From positions 62,001 through 126,000 of the forward strand of contig SADC01001185.1 of the NCBI GenBank assembly GCA_004194705.1: 64,000 nucleotides of DNA, given 5' to 3'. A program made the translations under genes and the position numbers. This document shows positions 43,970 through 54,400 of the stretch, one piece after another (positions within the stretch are counted from its first letter, which is position 1; every line of letters starts with the position of its first letter). This DNA comes from Ditylenchus dipsaci (lineage: Eukaryota; Nematoda; Chromadorea; Rhabditida; Anguinidae). The notes beneath the pieces are model-generated. The model was not told the DNA's origin and searched no databases. It saw nothing but the letters and a program-made list of their open reading frames with translations.

Positions 43970-44789
43970 ATTTTAACAGTCATTCTTACAATCCTGACTT
44001 GACGCTATGCGATTTTTTGGGGCTGTGTCAAAGACCAAGTGTACCAAACGCAGCCGCCTGATCTTAACGAATCCACTAAATATGCCATTAACACTACAAC
44101 GGCGAGCGGCGCCTTTAAGTGTTTCTGAACAGTTTTTCATGCTGATTCTAAATTCAAAAAAAAATTGGAAAATTCGATTAAAATTGGGACACTGAAAGTC
44201 ACGTGTGCCATGTTTGTTATGCATCTTACTCTGAGATATCAAGAATGCCGCAAATATATTATAGCTTTTTGCAAGCTGAGATCATGAGCTTTCTAACGAC
44301 ATATTGCATTGACATTGAGCTTAATGGATTCAATATTTTTGGTTCAATGAAACATCTTCGTCATTTTTTCAAAAGCTGTGTTGGTGTTTAAATGTGCAGA
44401 ATTACGTGTGATAGAGCCGTTTCTTGACGGCTCAAGAAACGGTTTCTTGTGTACAAATTCACAGATAATAAACCGCCTGCTCTTATTGCTTGTGTAAAAC
44501 TCGCAAATCAATATCGGGAAAAGTATAATACGCAAGTAAAATTCCACAAATGTAGAATGCGCATGGAATCCGCGAGTGAAAATCCGCAAAAAAAATCCGC
44601 AAAAAAAATCCGCAACTGAGTGTTCGCCCAAAAAAAAGTACAAATCTTTTTAAAAAGCACAGTACGTTCCCTGGGTATACATCGAAAAATGCGAGACTAA
44701 TAATTTAAAAAAATTAAGGGTGATCAACTGGGTAAGCCCTATGCAGTTTTGCAAGTGTCACCCTCTACCAGCCTAGACTAGTCCTTGAA
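43970..44789. other. No gene recognised; TCCGCAA words near 44580
   Basis: AT-rich region downstream of the PTR gene. GAGCCGTTTCTTGACGGCTC near 44412 is a small hairpin, and TCCGCAAAAAAAA units lie at 44585-44625. Confidence 0.4.
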
Positions 44790-44965
44790 AACAGGATGTC
44801 ATGACCGCATTACTGGCAGAAGGCTGGCTACAGAGCCATTCACCACGACTGAGCGCTTCAAGGCGCCGATTCTCTCAATCGCAGGTCCAGAGACTTTCCT
44901 CACAGCGAATTCAGTCATTCCCAGTAACCGGGCAACTGTTTCGTGGCTGCGAAAATTTTCCTGTC
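44790..44965 (-). pseudogene. Possible helix-turn-helix transposase remnant
   Basis: Minus-strand reading RSHETVARLLGMTEFAVRKV followed by GPAIERIGALKRSVVV resembles the N-terminal helix-turn-helix of Tc1- or pogo-type proteins. No continuation, catalytic region or element ends were found. GC-richer than its surroundings. Confidence 0.3.
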
Positions 44966-45119
44966 ATCACCAGTTATCGAATAGTGGTGCCTGATTTATA
45001 TTACCGGATTATTATAGGGTTCGACAAATAACTGGGTTTGAGAGGGTGCATGACAGTTAGAGATATAACACTCTTTTGTGTTTATTAGTTTTAGGAGAGG
45101 AGGAATGTTCTTTTGAATC

Positions 45120-45368
45120 ATGAGTCTGTATTGTTTTGGCGATTTGATTTATTTGCAAAATAAATCAAATTTATGCAGAAATTATAAAAGGAATATGTTT
45201 TATGAACTGCATAACAAAGAAAAATACGAACATGCAGCAAAACTTGCGTGCCCAAAATACCATTTTCTAGGGTGGAAAATGGGATATGGTTGGTTAGCAG
45301 CGATTTTTGGGCTTTTTGTTATTATTTTTTCAAATAAAAGTACACATTTATCTGTAATATTTGGCTAA
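45120..45368 (+). CDS. Hypothetical small protein exon with one membrane segment
   Basis: Open for 82 codons; the likely protein part starts at Met 45195 (MFYELHNKEKYEHAAK), has LACPKYHFLGWKMGYG, then a hydrophobic segment WLAAIFGLFVIIF and a short polar tail. TTATGCAG at 45173-45180 could be an acceptor. The first 15 residues resemble the start of the reading at 63771 (MSYELQNKRKLKNAA). Function unknown. Confidence 0.35.
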   Translation: MSLYCFGDLIYLQNKSNLCRNYKRNMFYELHNKEKYEHAAKLACPKYHFLGWKMGYGWLAAIFGLFVIIFSNKSTHLSVIFG

Positions 45369-45552
45369 ACTATAGTATACACACCCTACTGGACTATAGT
45401 ATACACACCCCAGAAATTCGCATTGGTCCCCCGAGCTGATTTAAAAAAATTATTTTTGATTTTTTCTCGAGTTTTTGAAAATAAAATTTTTTGTAAAAAA
45501 AATTGCCTTGGGGATCAAGGCAAATTTCTGGGCTGTGTGTATACTATACTTG
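45369..45552. repeat. Palindrome TATAGTATACACACCC
   Basis: ACTATAGTATACACACCCCA at 45388 pairs with GGCTGTGTGTATACTATACT at 45532-45552; inner AGAAATTCGCATTGGTCCCC / GGGGATCAAGGCAAATTTCT also pair. It contains two of the scattered GGGGACCAAGGC motifs. Confidence 0.7.
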
Positions 45553-45782
45553 AGTCTAATATTTTTTATGCCTCACAATCCAAACAATGAAGCAATATTT
45601 AAAAGACGCTTATTTGCCGGATATCGTAGATTTTGGAGTGTCCAGCTTTAAAATTCCAAAATTCATCTTTGTTTAGGTCATATCTTTAAAAACAACTGCT
45701 TTTTAAAAAGCTTTGTGCGAGGATACAGTAAGAGTAAGCGTACGCCAGTGGCCTTGTACGGCTTTTGTACAGGCCTGCGAAG

Positions 45783-45848
45783 AAGTGCGATCCCGATATC
45801 CTCCTTGCAAGTCGGCGCTCTAACCATTTGAGCTATCTGGTCGCCCCA
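45783..45848 (-). tRNA. tRNA-like sequence, possibly tRNA-Ala(TGC) pseudogene or SINE
   Basis: Minus strand: GGGGCGACCAGATAGCTCAA, GGTTAGAGCGCCGACTTGCA, then GGAGGATATCGGGATCG. Acceptor, D-arm with A box (TAGCTCAAATGGTTAGAGC) and a seven-base anticodon-loop candidate CTTGCAA are recognisable, but the anticodon stem pairs badly and the T arm is degraded. Confidence 0.4.
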
Positions 45849-45937
45849 GGCCTGTTTCTTATTTCTCTGCTATCTGCCTCCCTTACATAAGTCATCAGAA
45901 AAAATGTTGACACATAAATGCGTACTTTAGTTAAAAG

Positions 45938-46109
45938 CAGGACTGGGCACGGCCGGCCTGTCCCGGCGCGGGCCAATCTCTTTTCGTGAATCAGTACTTA
46001 AGAAATTTTAGGCTTTTTGGGCCGGATCGAGACAAAACCCTTCCAGCTCGACCTTTTATTTTTAAACAGCGGGTGGGCCAGGCGAAAACCCGGCCCGTAC
46101 ACAGCTCTG
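45938..46109. mobile_element. Small hAT-like MITE
   Basis: Flanks GTTAAAAG (45930-45937) and CTTAAAAG (46110-46117) agree at seven of eight. Ends CAGGACTGGGCACGGCC and the complement CAGAGCTGTGTACGGGCC share the hAT-style CAG start. 172 bp, GC-rich ends, AT-rich middle. Confidence 0.65.
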
Positions 46110-46117
46110 CTTAAAAG

Positions 46118-46852
46118 TTAAAAAATGAAATAAAACACCGTGGTAAAGCAGGGGCAGTTTTCGAAAACTGTTTCTTTTGCATTGCATCAACATATATTGT
46201 TTTAGAAGCAAGAAACTAAATGCTTCGATGCCCCGAAAATTGTGCTACAGCTCTTAAGGAGAATGGTAGCAAGCGAATGGAGCAGTAGCCAGTTGGAAAA
46301 AAGACATAAATTCGGACATATAGTAGCATAATGTTCCCTATTATTTATTTCCACCATTGGATTTTGTTTCTTGAATGAGGGAATAATAAAACCTTGGAAT
46401 TGATGTTTTTAACTGTTTAGTCGAATATAGGAAACCACTTATTGCTTTTGCAATACCTTGAATCTTTAAATTTTTTCTAGATAATATTCTTTTATGAATA
46501 TTTCTATGCTAAATTTTCTATCCGTAAAATTTAAGCCTTCATCTTTGATCTTTCTCTGATTTCACATATTTTTTGTCTGCTTCCACTTTTCCTATCAATT
46601 GAATTGAATTTTTGTCATCAATTGAATTTTTGTCAATTAAAATTGCGAAAAAATGTTGATCAAAAGACAGCTTGCTGAAAAGAGCAGGAAAGTGTCTACC
46701 AACTTTTATGCTATGTTGAGTGCTTATAGAATAACTTTTATTTAAATAAAAAAGTCTAGTTGGAAAACTTTTACGTTTTTATTGCTACAGAAAAATGGAT
46801 TTGACTAAATCAATTTTTAGTTCAAGAGTACTTCTCAAATTTAGCAACGCAC
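46118..46852. other. Intergenic; candidate poly(A) signal on the minus strand
   Basis: AT-rich without repeat structure. The minus strand has CAATAAAAACG near 46772-46782, about 75 nt past the stop of the 46853-47344 reading. Confidence 0.4.
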
Positions 46853-47344
46853 TTAATTCGAACTTTTTATTCTGCCATCATTATTTAACAAAAGCGAAAA
46901 AAGCAACACACGCTTATTATTTTGAGTAAACACAAAACGAAAAATGTCTGTAATAGTCGCATTAAAAAAAAAACTGTTTGTTTGATTAGTTGTTGAGCAA
47001 ATTGCTGTGTCGATCAAATCATACACTTCAGGCTGTCTTGTTCCACTAGCAATATGGCGCTTTTTCTGGCTTATATCAACAAAATAATAAGGTTTATATT
47101 GTGAATACTGCAGAATGGCCCGAAAAATCGGAAAATATTGAAAATTTAGCGTATGTGGTTCCTTTCCCCCATCGATTTCCCCAGGAAAATCGATGACAGC
47201 AGTTAAGCTACCTAAGAGCTCTACTGATAGAAATACATAAGATGTGCGTGAAAAACAATGAGAAAAAGTTGCAGTTGAAAAAATTTCTAAATTAAAAGTT
47301 TTCAAAATTTTCCGATTTTTTAAGCCACCTTGTACGCCTCGCAT
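46853..47344 (-). CDS. Hypothetical protein, probable 3' terminal exon
   Basis: 163-codon open reading, unusually long for this window. The more protein-like part begins at about residue 35 (SVELLGSLTAVIDFPGEIDG, then KPYYFVDISQKKRHIASG, QPEVYDLIDTAICSTTNQ) and ends LLLNNDGRIKSSN. A candidate AATAAA lies ~75 nt downstream. No family recognised. The N-terminal ~30 codons may be intron. Confidence 0.35.
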   Translation of the reverse strand: MRGVQGGLKNRKILKTFNLEIFSTATFSHCFSRTSYVFLSVELLGSLTAVIDFPGEIDGGKEPHTLNFQYFPIFRAILQYSQYKPYYFVDISQKKRHIASGTRQPEVYDLIDTAICSTTNQTNSFFFNATITDIFRFVFTQNNKRVLLFSLLLNNDGRIKSSN

Positions 47345-47635
47345 GTAGTGCTAGTCTCCCTAGTTTGAGCCCGAGAAATTTTTTAAAATAAACTAGTAGC
47401 TGGAGCAAAATTTTAATAGCTTGAGCCAAAGTAAAAAGTGAAGCTGAGAAAATTAGAAAGCTTAGAGTATAAGCGGAGGTAGGCGATTACAGTTATTACT
47501 GCTATTACTGCTCGATTCGAGAGAATACGGTATTTGCGCTGGATTTTAAAAGACATTTTCTGAGTGAATGATAAGCCGGCTTACCATGTCGCGAGCGGCC
47601 ACGGCCAACAGCTCGTGAATTGGAAAAAGGGGGAA

Positions 47636-47706
47636 TGGAGGGGATATTTGATCCCACTCCCTTTGGATCCGCAGGGAAATTAACCAATAGGCTACCGAAC
47701 CCCAGA
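47636..47706 (-). other. tRNA-like (SINE) sequence
   Basis: Minus strand GGGGTTCGGTAGCCTATTGG (A box TAGCCTATTGGTTAA) and GTGGGATCAAATATCCCC (B box), correctly spaced for a tRNA-derived unit, with a poor anticodon stem. Confidence 0.4.
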
Positions 47707-48114
47707 CTAAGAAAGTGAAAAAATTTGTAGACATCACTTGCGTCGAAGACGCAACAACCACGATTTTTATTTTAAAATTTCTGTGATGTTCATCGTGTTT
47801 TGCTACTCTCTTTGAGCAACTTTTAAACATACAGTCCGTGTGAATCATGCATATTGATCGAAATATATACATTTTAAAAAACGCTCTCAAAATTTTTCTT
47901 AATTTTAACCATTCTGCTATAAATATTGATTTTTTACTTATTTCACGCAGTCTTCTGTGAATATTTGGTGTCATTAGAACCAGCGTAAATTGCGCTTTCG
48001 CTTGAGGTAATAAACTGCTAATATTTCTTATGAAAAATCCAGAAAGATCCGCCTTTTGAAAAAAATGTGTTTTCAAAAATACAAATTTTTCGTGAAAAAT
48101 GCCAATTCCTATAT

Positions 48115-48360
48115 TTTAATATAATCAGTTTTTATGGCGCAAATTACTTGATTTTGGCGCAAAGTTACTTTATTCTGGCACAAATACACTTTTTTATGGC
48201 GCAATACATTTTTGTGGCGCAAAAAAAAATTGGCGCAAATAAACTTAAATTTACGTTTTTGGCGCAAATTCACTTTTTCTTGTCGTAAAAGAGGCTTGGC
48301 TCAAATAAACTTTTTATTGGTGCAAATTTACTTTTTCTTGGCACAATTACATCATACCGT
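48115..48360. repeat. TGGCGCAAATTTACTTT word array
   Basis: About ten TGGCGCAAAT/TGGCACAAAT words alternating with TACTTTATT-type spacers of variable length. One keyword arm; no mirrored arm found. Confidence 0.6.
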
Positions 48361-48546
48361 CTTTCTACTTATTTATTAAAATTTAAAAATTTTATTTTTT
48401 CAGTACTAACCTTGACCCCAGGGGTACTCAACCCAATATTATAAGGCGTAGTAAATGAATAGCCAGCGGTTCGGGTACTCAGCCAGAAAATGTATACCCC
48501 TGGGGTATGACCTGTACCCTTTTTCACGACATCAGGAGGATTACTA

Positions 48547-50232
48547 CAGTAGTGGCCATAAGTGATGGTCCACCAAAATTATTCAGTCAAAGACCCATAA
48601 CTTTTTTTGTTACGATTTTTGAAGTGAATCAAAAAGCAAAAATTTCTCCATGATCTTGCGCATTGTTTTACTCTGTTTGATCGTACTTTAGTTTCATTTG
48701 AATTATTCTTTCAACTCGATTTTTGAACACGTTGATTTTTAATAGAGACAAAAGTGACGGTCCACTTTTGGTTTTTGGTGGCAATTGTGGACAAAACAAA
48801 ATAAAAAAAACAAATTTTATTCACGACCATGAAAACACATTCAAATACTTAGTTGCGTACCTTTGGCGGCAATAACAGCCTCACAACAACGAGGCATAGA
48901 GTCAACAAGTTTCATAACAACATCAAGGGGATTTTAGACCATTCTTTTGAGAGAGCATTGAATAATTCACAGTTTTCTTGTATGTGCGGTTCCGAATTCG
49001 ACGATCCAGTTCTTCCAGAGATGCTCAATCGGATTCAGGTCAAGAGACTGTGTTGGCCACTTCAAAACCCACATTGTTGTCCGAAGAAACTTCTTCACCA
49101 GCTTGGATGCATGCTTGGGATCGTTATCGTGTTGGAAAATCCAGTCTTTGGGTGGGTGCGGACATCTGGCATCATTTGCTCCTCCAGGATCTTCTTGTAG
49201 TTTACAGCCTTCCATAAATTCTTCAATTCGATGAAGCGGACTCATTTCATCACGAGAGATAGAGCCTGAAACAAAGACTTGGAATGGTCCAAATTTTTAT
49301 ACTTACCCCAGACCATGATTGAACCACCACTATGCTTGACCGTTGGCACTTGATACTTGGGATTGTTTCTTTGACACGGCGGACGTCTCGCGTAACGAAT
49401 GCCATCAGAAGAGAGAAGATTGCACTTGCTCTCATCGCTCCAGAGCATCCTTCCCAGTCGGGGACGGACCACACTAAACACTTGCGGGCGAATTCCAAGC
49501 GAGCCGTCACATTATTCTTGGAAATCAGCGTCTTTTTGATGGGCGGCGTGCTGGAAGGTTTGCTCTTCTAAAAAAAAGTTTTGCATGGTCAGTAAAATTT
49601 TTTTAATCTTACTCGAGAATGCGTCTGGCTGTGCGGGTCGCGATTCCTAGACTGAGATTATTGTTTGCGTAGATTCTCACATCAGTAGCTGTCTTGCGCG
49701 GGTCATCTTTCACGATTTTTACCAGTCTGCTGTCATCCCGAGCACTTGTTTTTCTAGGACGACCACTTCTTTGACGACTGGGAGACACTTCTTCTTCCTC
49801 GAAACGATTAACAATGCGGTTGACTGTACTGTGCAATTTGAAGAGAACGGCTAGTCGACGATTGCTGTAGCCACGCTTCTTTGCATCAAAATTGCTTGCT
49901 TGGTTTATTCAGTTCACTATTCGCGTTTTGCCATTTTTTCTAAACAAAAAAACGTTGAAACGGTTATACATTTGATCATGAATACATTAAAGACAGCTCC
50001 AAAACCAAAAATGGACCGTCACTTTTGTCTCTATTAAAAATCAACGTGGTCAAAAATCGAGTTGAAATAATAATTCAAATGAAACTAAAGTCCAATCAAA
50101 CAGTAAAACAAATGCGCTAGATCATGGAGAAGATTTTTGCTTTTTGATTCACTTCAAAAATCGTAACCAAGAAAAAGTTTATGGGTCTTTGACTGAATAA
50201 TTTTGGGGTGGACCATCACTTATGGCCTACTG
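48547..50232 (-). mobile_element. Tc1-like transposon with long IR/DR termini
   Basis: TA at 48545-48546 and 50233-50234. Inverted repeats of about 235 bp (48547-48780; 49998-50232). Each repeat has two copies of a transposase-site motif, outer AAGTGATGGTCCACC and inner AAGTGACGGTCCAC, the IR/DR layout known from several Tc1-like elements. 1686 bp; contains the transposase gene. Confidence 0.9.
48841..49934 (-). CDS. Tc1-like transposase, three exons
   Basis: DDE transposase that cuts and joins at TA. Exons: 49613-49934, 49307-49567, 48841-49265; introns of 45 and 41 nt, nematode-sized. N-terminal paired-like helix-turn-helix (RGYSNRRLAVLFKLHSTVNR), linker GRPRKTSARDD, catalytic WSDESKC (Asp 1), GGSIMVWG, FQHDNDPKHAS (Asp 2) and LDLNPIEHLW (Glu), ending MPRCCEAVIAAKGTQLSI. 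All three catalytic acids are present. Several frame slips (near 49915, ~49490, ~48975) prevent a single ORF; given the pattern in host genes these may be sequence errors, otherwise the copy is dead. Confidence 0.85.
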
Positions 50233-50719
50233 TAACTTCCTAGATTTTCAATACAAAAAACAGATAAATAAATGCTTTCATTGAGATTAAAGTTTTTCTT
50301 GATTTTTCAAAGGCAGGTTAGCCCTAATGAGTATGATTTTAAGTAAAGTTCACATGTCAACTTCACGGTGCCAAAATTCACATGCCAAATTGACGTGTCA
50401 AAAATTCATGTGTTTTTTTCATGCGTTTCATGCGTTCCGTGCGTTTTCACACAGTTTTTAGCCAATTTGACTTCAAAATACCGAAAGCACTCCAGCGAAC
50501 CACACACCCACAACCACCACTACTACAGACCAGATTTAGGATTCTTTGTACGAAAAACATCTAAAAAAGTCTTCATTCGTGTTTGGATTCTGGTTTTTAT
50601 CAAGCAGAGTATGTAGACGAGCGGGTATGTACTTCGGTATCTTAGGAGTCTGTACCCCAAGGGTTTGTGCCTCAGGGATATCTACCCCTAAAAACAGGGG
50701 TATACGAGGTACCCATACT

Positions 50720-51168
50720 AGAAATGGAGGATGGCCTATACCGGCACGGACCAATTTTGAAATTCCGGAACGGTACAATGATTTCCCGGTCAAGACACAA
50801 ACAGGAAATTGACAACAAAAATCAGTTTTTCAAAAAAATATGTAAAATATTTTGTCCAGTTCACATCACGGACAAAGCTAGATAATGTCCAAGTATATGC
50901 TCGAGTATATTCTCAATGAGAACCCTAAAATTTACCAAAAATTTTGTGAGAGTTTCAAATGATAATAAAAACTAGACTAGAACTTCAACATGATTTTCGA
51001 ATTCGGAAGACGGGACAGATTTGCAAAAGTCAGGACGGAACAATAAATCCGGGAATCCAAAAATTACCCCGGGACGGGACAGACTCAAAAAGTTTTGCGG
51101 ACGGGAAAACTCCTAAAAATATCCGGGATGGGACGAGACGGGGCGTCCCGATCGTCCTCCATCCCTAA
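50720..51168. mobile_element. CGGGACGGGAC-word MITE
   Basis: CTAGAAATGGAGGATGGCC at ~50718 and the complement of CGTCCTCCATCCCTAA at ~51155-51170 are inverted ends. CGGGACGGGACAGA words near the right end match the 26586-26893 family. Confidence 0.5.
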
Positions 51169-51437
51169 TCCATATTCTCAGTTCATTAACTACCAACAAG
51201 GGTAAGTACCCTGGGGCTCTAACCTCGAGGTATCGGGGTGGGGTATTTACCACCATTCGTTTACTACCAGCCATTAGAAATTGATTTAAAACTGGTCACC
51301 TTATTCTAATTCATCATTCGATTTTGGTGTTAATAATATCCATGTGATTTCTATTGAAATTCTGACTCTTAAAAAATAGATATAATTTGCGAGAAGTCAG
51401 TAAAATGAGTAGAGGAGGATGATGAAAACCAAAGTAA

Positions 51438-54400
51438 ATGGTTTATAGTTGGTTTTCCTTTATTGTGATGGTCATATGCATGAAATCGCAAAATGAGGCA
51501 ATTGCTGACAGTAAAGCAGTGCTGGAAACGGTTGCAATAGATTGCTCGATACTTTTTGACCTAGAAAAGAGTTAACCTACTTAAAATGGAATTAAAAATA
51601 GGGTGTGCAGCCAGTGGGAATCGAACCTGAGAGTTCAAAATATTCGATCCTCGATGTGCACCTCAGTGAGGTGACCTCACCCCCCCCCCTTTAAAGCATT
51701 AAAAAACATCATTTGGGTCATTGTCGGTGGACTGCTTGTTGTGCATTTAAGCTTTTTTAGATATCTATCTCTATGGCACACCATTCTTTTTTTCCAAAAT
51801 TGAACTTAAAGTGGATAACGCTGGCCACCAGCTTTATATCCTTTCTTTGTTAGGCCAGTTATTTCGAAAAAAGGCTGAGGACTGCTAAAGAAGTAATACT
51901 TCTTTGTTTGGTAGTTAAATAAATTTGCAGGCTCAGACATATTTCATTTTGCAGACATCTTTCGCTCGGCTGCCTTTCCTCACATACTGGAGCTGGAGGA
52001 GAAAGGGAGGGGGCTATTTTGACCACCAAAAAGTGGCAGTGGTAGGCTTGGTTTGCCTGAAAATTGCACTGAACGATAGCCTTCACCAGTAAATTTGCTA
52101 TACTCAAATGAACTCTTGGAGAAGTGAAAGCGATGGGATTCATTTGTCGGCTTTTGTTACTTTGTCGATTTTATCACACTATCCTCTTTTAACTGGTGTC
52201 CCAAAGTTCGGTATTGATTTTAAACCTAATATGTTTAAACAAAAGTTATGACGAAATAAAATTATTTTTATACAGTTTTGTAGCACTATTCATATTTTCA
52301 TATATTTTAGAAAAAGCCATTATTTGGCTACAAACACATGTGAGGTCATTTTAGGATGTGATGTAGGATTTTTATCACTTCAATGGTCAAAATTTCGATT
52401 GTAAGTTTAACGCCACAGCAAACTCAGGGCACCATGTTTGTAGCGCAGTTCAAGAGCTACAAAACCACGTTTTCAGAAAAGCTTTTTAAAACTTGAGTGT
52501 CGAGATATAGCTTTTTTGAAAAAAATCAATTTTTTAAAAAAGTGACTAAAATTCAGAAAAATTTGGAGAAAATTTGATTTCGGTCATTTTCAAGAAATTG
52601 ATTTTTCAAAAAAGCCATATCTCAACACCTTAGTTTTTTAAAGCTTCTCTGTTAAGTGGGTTTTGCAGCTCTTAAACTGCGCTACAACATAGTGTCTGAT
52701 TTTGCTGTGGCGTTAAACTTACAATTGAATTTTTGATCAGTTGAAGTGATAAATGCCTATGAACATCCTAAAATGACCTCACATGTGTTTGTAGCCAAAT
52801 AATGGCTTTTCCAAAATATTCCAATGAAACTTTATTACATTCGAAAAGGGCAAAACTTTTTCTTGTCGTAAAAATACTTTTTTTTGCCGCAGATTTACTT
52901 TTTTTTGCCGCAAAAGACTTTTTTTCTGCCGTAAAAAAAATTTGCAGTAGAAATACTTATTTTTGCCGTAAAAAGACTTTTTTTGCCGCAGAAATACTTT
53001 TTTTGCCGCTAATTTACTTTTTTCTGCAGCAAATATAAGTTCGCCAATTTACTTTTTTTTGCCGTAAATTTACTTTTTGCCGCAACTTTTTCCTTCATTT
53101 TGCCGAAAATTTACTTTTTTTGCCGCAAAAATACTTTTTTTTGCCGCAGATTTACTTTTTTTGCCGCAAAGAACTTTTTTCTGCCGTAAAAAAAATTTGC
53201 AGTAGAAATACTTATTTTTGCCGTAAAAAGACTTTTTTTGCCGCAGAAATACTTTTTTTGCCGCTAATTTACTTTTTTTCTGCAGCAAATGTAAGTTCCG
53301 CCAATTTACTTTTTTTGCCGTAATTTACTTTTTTGCCGCAACTTTTTCCTTCATTTTGCCGAAAATTTACTTTTTCTGCCGCAAAATACTTTTTTTTTGC
53401 CGCAGATTTCTTTTTTTTGCCGCAAAAAGACTTTTTTCTGCCGTAAAAAAATTTGCAGTAGAAATACTTATTTTTGCCGTAAAAAGACTTTTTTGCCGCA
53501 GAAATACTTTTTTTGCCGCTAATTTACTTTTTTTCTGCAGCAAATGTAAGTTCCGCCAATTTACTTTTTTTGCCGTAAATTTACTTTTTTGCCGTAAATT
53601 TACTTTTTTTTGCCGTAAATTTACTTTTTTTCGCCGTAAATTCGTTTTTTCTGCCGCACATTTTTTGAATTTCTTCGCCGCTAATTTACTTGGTTTGCCG
53701 CTTTTCTGCCTGTTATCTATGTTTTTGACGCTTTTTTCAGAGTTATTATAAACACTGTTCATTCTCAACAGATAGCCTTTCAAACACAGAAATAATTTCT
53801 GCTTACATTTATATTTCACCTTGTAGTTGAAGTACCCAAGAAAACTCTTGTAAGGTATCCTAGTAGTTACTTAAGGTTTTACTTGTGTAATGGTATCGAG
53901 GTGGTCTTATGGCTTTTTCATGTTGTTCGAGTTAGAGTTCGAGCTCGGGTAAGAGGTGTTCATTTACTCAAAAAACCCGAACTCTTACTCGAACAAGTGA
54001 ACAAGCCGTTACCTAGTTTGTACGGGTAGCAACAAAGTGCTGACCGTATATCTAACAATTTTTTTATAAGTGGACAAATTTCGTTCGTAAAATCGATGTT
54101 TTTCATGATAACGCCATTAAAATGGCACGATTGGACAGGGTACCATGGTTTTTCATTACTTTTGCTTAAATCCAAAATATTTCAATTCTAGAAGTAGTGC
54201 TTTTTCATAGTGATACCTGGTGGTTTCTGATCCATGTAATGCCTACGGTTCCTTTGAGGATATTTACTCAATAGGAGGGCACATCTGCTGTCCGTAAATA
54301 GTATCGCATGGAAATCTTTAAAATTCAGCTCAAAACTAATCTAAAAGTCTCTAGTTCGGATCCCTCTGGTGCACACTTTATGTTTTTCATCGATTAAGTT

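Noticed and set aside
47546..48076. 176-codon minus-strand ORF, the longest in the window
   Set aside because: Irregular composition, crosses a tRNA-like sequence, no splice or polyadenylation context and no recognisable domain; probably chance.
49332..49571. Plus-strand ORFs in the Tc1 element
   Set aside because: Antisense shadows of the transposase gene.
52860..53700. Regularly repeated words as CRISPR array
   Set aside because: Repeats vary in length and spacing, spacers are also repetitive, no cas genes, and the window is eukaryotic.
53356..53819. 131- and 150-codon ORFs
   Set aside because: Low-complexity Phe/Cys and Lys/Arg readings of the tandem TGCCG keyword units.
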